The notes below the pieces were generated by a model that was not told the DNA's origin, did not search any database, and saw only the letters and a list, made by a program, of their open reading frames with translations. From contig JAIOZM010000002.1 of the NCBI GenBank assembly GCA_021740585.1, positions 31,989 through 95,988 of the forward strand: a stretch of DNA of 64,000 bases. The letters run 5' to 3'. Below, piece by piece: positions 55,293 to 62,462 of this stretch. Numbering within the stretch: position 1 is the stretch's first letter; the number at the start of each line of letters is the position of its first letter. This stretch comes from Bacteroidales bacterium. Lineage in GTDB: Bacteria > Bacteroidota > Bacteroidia > Bacteroidales > GCA-2748055. The position numbers and the translations under genes are program-made.

Positions 55293-57701
55293 ATGAAAAT
55301 TCTTCTGTTTTCTATTGCCTTCATTTTATTGGAGACATTCTGTGTAAACGCACAAAACATTTCAGTTTTAAACGGTTCTTCCCATGAGCCGGTGAGTAAT
55401 GTTGCCCTATATAATTCCGAAAGAAATATTGCAACACTAAGCGATGCAAATGGTATAGCAAATATCAGCATTTTCAGGGAGAACGACAGTATTTTTTTTC
55501 AACACCCCTCTTTTATCTCAATAGGGCTTTTAAAAAGCGATTTATCGGGCAGAAAAAGGATCTTATTAAGTAAAAAAATAATACTGATCGACGAATATGT
55601 TATCTCGGCTACCAAATCGAGGGAAAACAAGAAAGATGTCGCCTACCAGATAGATGTATTAGACAAATTACAGCTAATGTATAATACCGGACAAACTGCT
55701 GCCGATATACTTTTATCCTCAGGAAATCTGGTGATTCAAAAATCACAGGGAGGAGGGGGAAGTCCAATTTTAAGAGGAATGGAGGCAAACCGTGTCTTAC
55801 TTGTTGTTGATGGTGTTCGGCTAAATAATGCTATATACAGAAGCGGTCATTTACAAAATTCAATAACACTCGATAATTCTATACTCGACCGGGTTGAAGT
55901 TACCTTTGGACCTACATCTCTGATTTATGGAAGTGATGCTCTGGGCGGTGTTATTCATTATTATACAAAAGAACCCGTTTTTAGTCCGGATAGCCTGAAT
56001 TATAATTTTAATGCCCAGGCGTTCACTAGTTATTCCTCAGCAAATTCAGGAAAAATTGCCCATTTCAATATGAACAACGGATTTAAAAATATTGCTTTTC
56101 TAAGTTCTGTTTCTTATAAAGACCTTGGCGATGTAAGGATGGGAAAATTCAAAAATCCTTTTTACGGCGATTTTGGTGAAATAACCCATTATGTTGCAAA
56201 TGTAGATAACAAGGACCTTACTATGGAAAACCCTGATCCTTATACACAGCTGAATACAGGCTATTCACAATTGGATTTATTACAAAAAATCAAGTATTCT
56301 CCTTCCAGGTATTATGATTGGGTATTTAATTTTCAATTCTCATCCTCTTCTGAAATCGACCGTCTTGATATGCTCAATGATTATTCCGGCGACGATCTGG
56401 CCTATGCAGAGTATTACTACGGTCCCCAAAACCGTTTGTTAACCTCATTAAAATCTGTGATTAAAAAAGACAATGCCTTGTTTACGAACATGACTTCCAT
56501 TCTGGCATATCAGCGAATTGATGAAGACAGATTTACCCGAAAATTTGATGCTGCTGAACGAATGGTTCAAAGGGAAGATGTTGACGTATATAGTCTGAAT
56601 ATCGATTTATTAAAATTAATCAATTCTCAAAACAGAATTAATTATGGACTTGAAGTAAATCATAATTCCCTTGGATCAAGTGCGTATTACGAGAATATTA
56701 TAAATTTAGACAGGGGAATAGCTGATACCCGATATCCTGATGGAGGGAGCTCAACCTGGTCGTATTCTGCTTACGGTAATTACAAATGGTTTTTAAATCA
56801 AAAATTTATATTCTCCACAGGGGCACGCTATCATTACGGACAATATCACTCCGATTTCCTGGCTGAAGGTATGGGGGCTTTGCTCCCTTATAGTTATATA
56901 GACATCAACAATGGAGCTCTCACAGGTAGTTTAAGTATGGTTTATTCTCCGGGGAATAACTGGAAAATTCAAACCATAGCTTCCACTGGTTTTCGCAATC
57001 CCAATATAGATGATTACGGAAAAGTACGGGCTAAAAACAACCTTGTTACCGTTCCTAATTCTGATCTTAAACCGGAGTATAGCTATAATTTCGAACTCGG
57101 ATTCTCTAAAACTATTGAAGGTTATATTCAATTAAATGCCACCGCTTACTATACTTTCCTGACTGATGCAATTGTAAGGACAGATTATAGCTTAAATGGT
57201 TCTGATAGTTTAGAATACGACGGCGATATGTATAAAATAATAACAAATTCTAACGCTTCTTCAGCCTATATTCGTGGAATCTCGATGAATCTAATCTCAG
57301 ATCTTAACTCTAATTTGAATTTTAAATCTACCCTGAACTTCACTCAAGGATTGAATAAAACTGAGAATGTTCCCCTGGGACATATTCCTCCGATATTTGG
57401 AAGGACTACCATAAAATATAAAATGAAGAATAATATTACTGAAATGTTTGTTGATTATAATGGATGGAAGAAAATGGAAGACATTAATCCATTTGGTGAA
57501 GATAATGAGGAAGAAGCCACAGAATATGGTTGGCCGGGCTGGTACACCCTAAACCTTCGGACAAGCTTCCAGTTGAACGAACTATTCCTGCTTCAAATTG
57601 CCGTGGAAAATATTTTTGACAACTTTTACAAGCCATTCGCGTCGGGCATCGCCGGACCGGGAAGAAATTTTATAGTTACCCTGAGAGCGAATATTAATTA
57701 A
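55293..57701 (+). CDS. TonB-dependent outer-membrane receptor (hemoglobin/heme-type plug)
   Basis: An 802-residue receptor. It has a signal peptide (CVNAQ), a short carboxypeptidase-regulatory-like domain (about 22-100), a plug with GGGGSPILRGMEANRVLLVVDGVRLNNAIYRSG and LIYGSDALGGVIHYYTK, and a 22-strand barrel ending NFIVTLRANIN. The plug pattern resembles receptors annotated for hemoglobin, transferrin or heme. Substrate assignment from such similarity is weak, and no heme genes are adjacent. It is divergent from the propeller protein with a 94-bp spacer. Confidence 0.88.
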   Translation: MKILLFSIAFILLETFCVNAQNISVLNGSSHEPVSNVALYNSERNIATLSDANGIANISIFRENDSIFFQHPSFISIGLLKSDLSGRKRILLSKKIILIDEYVISATKSRENKKDVAYQIDVLDKLQLMYNTGQTAADILLSSGNLVIQKSQGGGGSPILRGMEANRVLLVVDGVRLNNAIYRSGHLQNSITLDNSILDRVEVTFGPTSLIYGSDALGGVIHYYTKEPVFSPDSLNYNFNAQAFTSYSSANSGKIAHFNMNNGFKNIAFLSSVSYKDLGDVRMGKFKNPFYGDFGEITHYVANVDNKDLTMENPDPYTQLNTGYSQLDLLQKIKYSPSRYYDWVFNFQFSSSSEIDRLDMLNDYSGDDLAYAEYYYGPQNRLLTSLKSVIKKDNALFTNMTSILAYQRIDEDRFTRKFDAAERMVQREDVDVYSLNIDLLKLINSQNRINYGLEVNHNSLGSSAYYENIINLDRGIADTRYPDGGSSTWSYSAYGNYKWFLNQKFIFSTGARYHYGQYHSDFLAEGMGALLPYSYIDINNGALTGSLSMVYSPGNNWKIQTIASTGFRNPNIDDYGKVRAKNNLVTVPNSDLKPEYSYNFELGFSKTIEGYIQLNATAYYTFLTDAIVRTDYSLNGSDSLEYDGDMYKIITNSNASSAYIRGISMNLISDLNSNLNFKSTLNFTQGLNKTENVPLGHIPPIFGRTTIKYKMKNNITEMFVDYNGWKKMEDINPFGEDNEEEATEYGWPGWYTLNLRTSFQLNELFLLQIAVENIFDNFYKPFASGIAGPGRNFIVTLRANIN

Positions 57702-57751
57702 ACATTCGACTATTATTGTATAGAACTACATCTTTTCCTAATTTCGTTTCT

Positions 57752-58441
57752 ATGGAAAAAATCGATCCCCAAATCCATGAAAGCTGGAAAAACATCCTTT
57801 CAGAAGAGTTCAATCGCGACTATTTTCTGAATTTGAAATCCTTTTTAATTGAAGAAAAAAAGCATCATATAGTATACCCGGCCGGGAGTAATATTTTTCA
57901 TGCTTTTAATCAAACGCCTTTTGAAAGTGTAAAACTCGTCATCTTAGGGCAAGATCCCTACCATGGTTCCGGACAAGCACATGGACTATGTTTTTCTGTT
58001 CCATTTGGAATTAAACCACCACCTTCACTGGTAAATATATTTAAAGAAATTCAATCTGATTTGGGATTCCCGGTTCCGAATCATGGGAATCTCGATTACT
58101 GGGCTTCTCAGGGAGTATTGCTTTTAAATGCTACTCTAACTGTACGAGCCAATCAGGCTGGTTCACATCAGAATCGGGGTTGGGAACTATTTACTGACAC
58201 AATTATTAAAAAACTTTCTGATGAACGAGAGAAGATTGTCTTTCTTCTGTGGGGTAAGTTTGCTCAGGCTAAAGCAGAATTAATAGACAGGGAAAAACAT
58301 TTTATTCTGGAGGCTCCTCACCCCTCTCCTTTTTCAGCACGAACAGGTTTTTTCGGTTGTAAACATTTCTCTAAATCGAATGAACTTCTTGAAAAATCAG
58401 GGAAAACCAAAATTGACTGGAGGGTACCGGATGTTTTATAA
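57752..58441 (+). CDS. ung: uracil-DNA glycosylase
   Basis: A 229-residue family-1 UDG: the water-activating GQDPYHGSGQAHGLCFSV motif and the HPSPFSARTGF minor-groove loop are both intact. It removes uracil from DNA. The track starts at TTG 57716, but the ATG at 57752 (MEKIDPQIHESW) is the normal N-terminus. TAATTTCG just before it may be a -7 box, leaving almost no leader. It is convergent with trpS, with a possible small-RNA gene between. Confidence 0.96.
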   Translation: MEKIDPQIHESWKNILSEEFNRDYFLNLKSFLIEEKKHHIVYPAGSNIFHAFNQTPFESVKLVILGQDPYHGSGQAHGLCFSVPFGIKPPPSLVNIFKEIQSDLGFPVPNHGNLDYWASQGVLLLNATLTVRANQAGSHQNRGWELFTDTIIKKLSDEREKIVFLLWGKFAQAKAELIDREKHFILEAPHPSPFSARTGFFGCKHFSKSNELLEKSGKTKIDWRVPDVL

Positions 58442-58471
58442 TTTTAAATAATTATAGAGGAATAATCAAGT

Positions 58472-58488
58472 TTGGCATCGAATTTGCA
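58472..58488 (+). promoter_or_regulatory. sigma-54 (-24/-12) promoter
   Basis: TTGGCATCGAATTTGCA has the GG and GC pairs exactly 12 bp apart, with TTGGCA and TTTGCA flanks, matching the RpoN consensus TGGCAnnnnnnTTGC. It points away from ung into non-coding DNA, with transcription predicted near 58499. Confidence 0.6.
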
Positions 58489-58498
58489 TTTCTATACA

Positions 58499-58567
58499 TA
58501 ACAGTTCCAGCAAAAATATACCTGACTATTTCAGGGCAAACCGGGTTTACAGACCCGGTTTTATTTT
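58499..58567 (+). ncRNA. putative small RNA of about 70 nt
   Basis: Between a sigma-54 promoter and an intrinsic terminator lies a short region with no ORF. It contains a hairpin CCTGA-ctatt-TCAGG (58521-58535) followed by the terminator stem. The layout of promoter, two stem-loops and T-rich end in a convergent spacer is that of an independent small RNA. Ends are predicted, not observed. I do not recognise a known RNA family. Confidence 0.45.
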
Positions 58568-58568
58568 T
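58538..58568. terminator. strong intrinsic terminator between ung and trpS
   Basis: AAACCGGGT-ttacag-ACCCGGTTT forms a 9-bp GC-containing stem followed by TTATTTTTT. It can serve the putative small RNA or ung read-through. The A residues on its left give weaker function for the opposing trpS strand. Confidence 0.85.
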
Positions 58569-58609
58569 TATACGTAAGCTGAAGTTTTTCCTGCTTGCAA
58601 CAACCCTGG

Positions 58610-59599
58610 TTAAAAACTTTTAAAGCCCATTATTTTACGCACATCTTTTAGGGTTTGTGATGCGCTTGCTCTGGCTTTTTCCTCCCCCATTTTTACCACT
58701 TTTGAAAGATAAACCTCATCGTTATATATTTCATTTATCCTGGTTCTTAAGGGATCTGTAAACTTAATGATGTCTTCTGCTAATTGTTTCTTTAAATCAC
58801 CATAACGAATAGTGCAGGTATTATAGGCATTTCTGAAATGATCAAGGGTTGACTTCTCAGACATTAGTTCGAGAAGATAAAACAGGTTTTTTACCGGTTC
58901 AGTCATTTCCTGATTTGGTTTTACAGGTCCTGAATCGGTTACCGCACTCATCACTTTCTTCCTTATTGAGGCTGGTTCTTCAGCAAGGTAGATGCCATTT
59001 CCATCCGATTTTCCCATTTTTCCTGTTCCATCTAAACCGGGAACTTTAACCAACTCTTTCCCAAAATTAAAAGGATCGGGCATATGAAAATACTCAACCC
59101 CATACATGTGATTAAATCTCTTTGCAAACTTCCGGGTCATTTCCAGATTTTGCTCCTGATCTTTTCCAACAGGAACTTTGTGTGCTCTGTGTATAAGAAT
59201 ATCGGCTGCCATCAGAACCGGATAGGTTAATAATCCGGCGTTTACATTTTCAGGTTGTTTCCTTACCTTATCTTTAAATGTGGTTGTTCTTTCCAGTTCA
59301 CCAATATAGGAATTCATATTTAGAAGCAGATACAATTCGGGGATTTCAGGAACATCGCTTTGGATATATAAAGTAGCTAGTTCGGGATCGATGCCTGCCG
59401 CCAGATATTCAGCAAAAACCTGCTTAACATTATTATGCAGGTTATCTGGTTTTGGGTGGGTGGTAAGAGAGTGATAATCGGCTACGAAAAAGTAACAATT
59501 ATATTCCTGCTGCATTTTTAAAAAATTCTGAACTGCACCAAAATAATTACCCAGATGCAAATTACCGGTAGATCTGATTCCGCTTAAAACTGTTTCCAT
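58610..59599 (-). CDS. trpS: tryptophanyl-tRNA synthetase
   Basis: A 329-residue class I synthetase: SGIRSTGNLHLGNYFGA (HIGH-type motif, here HLGN) and KMGKSDGNGI (KMSKS loop). It charges tRNA-Trp. The length is normal for the short bacterial type. It is transcribed alone, convergent with ung and divergent from rbfA. Confidence 0.97.
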   Translation of the reverse strand: METVLSGIRSTGNLHLGNYFGAVQNFLKMQQEYNCYFFVADYHSLTTHPKPDNLHNNVKQVFAEYLAAGIDPELATLYIQSDVPEIPELYLLLNMNSYIGELERTTTFKDKVRKQPENVNAGLLTYPVLMAADILIHRAHKVPVGKDQEQNLEMTRKFAKRFNHMYGVEYFHMPDPFNFGKELVKVPGLDGTGKMGKSDGNGIYLAEEPASIRKKVMSAVTDSGPVKPNQEMTEPVKNLFYLLELMSEKSTLDHFRNAYNTCTIRYGDLKKQLAEDIIKFTDPLRTRINEIYNDEVYLSKVVKMGEEKARASASQTLKDVRKIMGFKSF

Positions 59600-59911
59600 T
59601 TTAATTTATTCTTCAAGAGCTCAAACCATAAAAAGCATAGCTCAATATTTATAATATCTATTCATGGTTGTTAACTTCCTGCTTCGAGGATCGTTTATTC
59701 CAATTTTTCACCTGAGCAAAATCAACCTGAAATTATTGAACTGCAAAATTAATAAACTAATCCATTAAACTTCCATCTAATTTTTCATGGTTGAAACTCT
59801 TTTACATACAATTCCAATGTGCATTAGAAAAAAACTTACTTTTGCAGTGCAACATAAAACCAATCCTGTCGGTCATAATAATTACCGGATCCGGGAAAAA
59901 GAATCAATATA
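59600..59911. other. divergent intergenic region trpS/rbfA (312 bp)
   Basis: No ORF or RNA gene is seen. It holds a plus-strand -7 box at 59837 and a possible minus-strand one (TAATTTTG, plus coordinates 59744-59751) for trpS, which would leave a leader of about 140 nt. A leader peptide or T-box-like structure was looked for and not found. CCGGATCCGG at 59885-59894 is a 10-bp palindrome in the rbfA leader. Confidence 0.5.
59837..59844 (+). promoter_or_regulatory. -7 promoter box for the rbfA operon
   Basis: TACTTTTG matches TAnnTTTG, 67 bp before the rbfA ATG. The base context GC after the box is typical of strong promoters in this phylum. Confidence 0.5.
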
Positions 59912-60253
59912 ATGGAATCAACTCGTCAAAAAAAAGTTTCGAGATTGCTTGAAAAGGAACTCGGAAATATATTCCAAAAAAAGGGCCGGGAATATAATGG
60001 CAAAATGATAAGTGTAACAAAAGTCAGAATTACCCCCGATTTAGGACTTGCCAAAGTCTATCTAAGTGTATTCCCACCTCAAAAAACAGGCGAAGAAAGC
60101 GTGATGGAGCTCATAAAAACCCAATCTTCGCATATTCGCTATGAAGTGGGTAAACTGGTGGGTAAACAATTAAGGATTGTTCCGGAGCTTTCTTTTTTTA
60201 TCGACGATAGCCTGGATTATATAAATAATATTGAAGACCTGTTGAAAAAATAA
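59912..60253 (+). CDS. rbfA: 30S ribosome-binding factor A
   Basis: A 113-residue KH-fold protein. It has TRQKKVSRLLEKELGNIF at the N-terminus, VTKVRITPDLGLAKVYLSV in the middle, and a C-terminal end (PELSFFIDDSLDYINNIEDLL) matching RbfA. It assists maturation of 16S rRNA and cold adaptation of ribosomes. It is first of three close-spaced genes (3 and 4 bp) with a methyltransferase and a permease. Confidence 0.94.
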   Translation: MESTRQKKVSRLLEKELGNIFQKKGREYNGKMISVTKVRITPDLGLAKVYLSVFPPQKTGEESVMELIKTQSSHIRYEVGKLVGKQLRIVPELSFFIDDSLDYINNIEDLLKK

Positions 60254-60256
60254 ATT

Positions 60257-61066
60257 ATGCAATACGACCCCATTAAAAAAAGTCTTGGTAATGTTTTTAA
60301 TAAAAATGCCTTCCTGCGTGTAAGCTTTTACAAACTTCTCGACCTTCTTTTATTGCGAACCTGGCATATTAAAAAGGAAATCAAAAATTTGAAAAAGACC
60401 TTATCCGGGAATTCTTATTTTCTGGATGCGGGCTCGGGATATGGACAATACAGCCATTTTCTCGGAAGAAAATTCAGGGATGCCAAAATTTATGCCGTTG
60501 ATGTGAAGGAAGAACAAATTAAGGATTGCAACCTCTTTTTTTCAAAAACATCTATGGCCGATCGCGTTGTATTTGAAGTAGCAGATCTAACCCTCTACTC
60601 AGAAAAAGACAAATACAAGCTTATATTGTCGGTTGATGTAATGGAACATATTGAAGAGGATGTAAAAGTTTTTCAAAATTTCTATTTTTCCTTAAAAAAG
60701 GGCGGTGTGTTGTTAATTTCCACACCGTCTGATCAGGGAGGTTCAGACGTGCATGACGATCATGAGGAATCCTTTATCGATGAACATGTGCGCGACGGCT
60801 ACAACATAAATGAAATTGAAGACAAATTGCGCTCAGTCGGATTTACCGAGGTCGAATCAAGATATTCGTATGGAAGTCCGGGTAAAATTTCATGGCGACT
60901 ATCAATGAAATATCCAATAAGTCTTCTGAATATAAGTAAAGTCTTCTTTATAATTTTACCTTTCTATTATTTAATTACCTTCCCTATTAGCTTAATTCTG
61001 AATTATCTCGATATAAAATTCAGACATAAAACCGGTACCGGATTGATCGTAAAGGCCATAAAGTAA
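60257..61066 (+). CDS. class I SAM-dependent methyltransferase with hydrophobic C-terminus
   Basis: A 269-residue Methyltransf_11-type enzyme: SAM motif I is FLDAGSGYGQYSHFLG, then VDVKEEQIKDC and SVDVMEHIEEDV. The C-terminal third (FFIILPFYYLITFPISLIL) is strongly hydrophobic, so it may be membrane-attached and act on a lipid or quinone-like molecule. Substrate unknown. It lies 3 bp after rbfA and 4 bp before the permease. Confidence 0.82.
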   Translation: MQYDPIKKSLGNVFNKNAFLRVSFYKLLDLLLLRTWHIKKEIKNLKKTLSGNSYFLDAGSGYGQYSHFLGRKFRDAKIYAVDVKEEQIKDCNLFFSKTSMADRVVFEVADLTLYSEKDKYKLILSVDVMEHIEEDVKVFQNFYFSLKKGGVLLISTPSDQGGSDVHDDHEESFIDEHVRDGYNINEIEDKLRSVGFTEVESRYSYGSPGKISWRLSMKYPISLLNISKVFFIILPFYYLITFPISLILNYLDIKFRHKTGTGLIVKAIK

Positions 61067-61070
61067 TAAA

Positions 61071-62303
61071 GTGAATTTTTCATTCTACATAGCGCGTCGA
61101 TACTTGTTTGCAAAGAAAAAAAGAAATGCAATCAATATTATTTCATTTATTTCAATTTTAGGTGTAACCGTAGGTGTAACAGCTCTTGTGGTAGTCTTAT
61201 CTGTATTTAATGGTTTTGATCAGGTTATCCAGTCTTTAATCAATTCCTTCGATCCTGATCTTAAAATAAGCGTTGTGGAAGGGAAAACCTTTCTTCCTGA
61301 AGATGCCAAAATATCAAAACTATACGAAATTGAAGGCATAGAAGCTATTTCAGAAATTCTTGAAGAAACCGCTTTGATAAAGTATGATGAACGACAGTTT
61401 ATTGCTACCCTGAAAGGAGTGGATAACAAGTTTGCTGCCGTTACCGGTGTCGATTCAATGATGCGTGAAGGTGTATTTATGCTTGAAAACAACAATAAAG
61501 TCTTTGCTGTTGTGGGGCAGGGAATTGCATACTCCTTAAGAATTGGGTTGAATTTTATCCAGCCTCTAATTTTTTATGTTCCAAAACGAACGGGTGATAT
61601 AAGTATGGCTAATCCAACCAACTCTTTCAACAGATCGGTCGTTTTCCCTTCAGGAATATTCAGCATTGAACAGGAATACGATTCTAAATATGTCCTTCTT
61701 CCAATACAAATAGTCAGAAACCTCCTCGAGTATTCAAAAGAGGTCAGCTCCCTGGAAATAAAAATTAAAGATGGCTTCAACAGGGAAGAAATTCAGCAAC
61801 AAGTAAAACTGATTGCAGGTGATAATTTTAAAGTATTGAATCGTTATGAACAGAACGAGGTTCTTTATAAAATAATGAAATCTGAAAAATGGGCTACCTT
61901 TTTAATTCTGACACTTATACTTTTCATTGCCTCCTTCAATATTGTGGGTTCACTTACCATGTTAATTATAGATAAAAAGGAGGATATTCTAAGCCTTAGA
62001 AATCTTGGCGCCAATGAATCGCAGTTAAAAAGCATTTTTTTAATGGAAGGCTGGCTGATTTCAATTATAGGATCAGCAGCAGGAATTTTTCTGGGAACAT
62101 TAATCTGTCTTGCTCAGGAATACCTGGGAATTATTAAGATTGGCGGCAGTGGGACCTTTGTTATTGACGCGTATCCTGTTCATTATCAGATACCTGACAT
62201 AGCGCTTGTTTGGTTCACTGTACTATTAATAGGTTATTTTGCAGCCTATATTCCGGCAAGCAAAATTTCTGCCGATTATCTGGGTGAAGATGTAAATAGT
62301 TGA
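61071..62303 (+). CDS. LolC/LolE-type ABC transporter permease (FtsX-like)
   Basis: A 410-residue permease with the MacB/FtsX topology. One N-terminal helix (IISFISILGVTVGVTALVVVLSVFNGF) is followed by a large periplasmic domain (about 50-265) and three C-terminal helices. The N-terminal pattern IARRYLFAKKKRNAINIIS is that of the LolC/E lipoprotein-release family. The start codon is GTG. The cognate ATPase (LolD) is not in the window. It ends the rbfA operon, followed by a probable terminator. Confidence 0.88.
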   Translation: MNFSFYIARRYLFAKKKRNAINIISFISILGVTVGVTALVVVLSVFNGFDQVIQSLINSFDPDLKISVVEGKTFLPEDAKISKLYEIEGIEAISEILEETALIKYDERQFIATLKGVDNKFAAVTGVDSMMREGVFMLENNNKVFAVVGQGIAYSLRIGLNFIQPLIFYVPKRTGDISMANPTNSFNRSVVFPSGIFSIEQEYDSKYVLLPIQIVRNLLEYSKEVSSLEIKIKDGFNREEIQQQVKLIAGDNFKVLNRYEQNEVLYKIMKSEKWATFLILTLILFIASFNIVGSLTMLIIDKKEDILSLRNLGANESQLKSIFLMEGWLISIIGSAAGIFLGTLICLAQEYLGIIKIGGSGTFVIDAYPVHYQIPDIALVWFTVLLIGYFAAYIPASKISADYLGEDVNS

Positions 62304-62310
62304 AAACTAT

Positions 62311-62352
62311 TATTGAATGACGGTGTATTATTGATAAACATTCAATATTTTT
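62311..62352 (+). terminator. probable terminator after the LolC/E-type gene
   Basis: TATTGAATG pairs perfectly with CATTCAATA (9 bp, 19-nt loop), followed by TTTTTAATTT. It lies 8 bp after the stop codon and before the adhesin gene. Confidence 0.5.
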
Positions 62353-62462
62353 AATTTACATAATTATTGTCTGTTAAAAGATTAGTAAATATTCTGCAAC
62401 TTAAATGAGTCTGTAACGTAAAAATATTTTTAAAAGCCAGAGCATAATGTAAGATCTCAAAT

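Noticed and set aside
59600-59911. T-box or trp leader upstream of trpS
   Set aside because: No T-box core sequence, no leader ORF with Trp codons and no terminator/antiterminator pair was seen on the minus strand.
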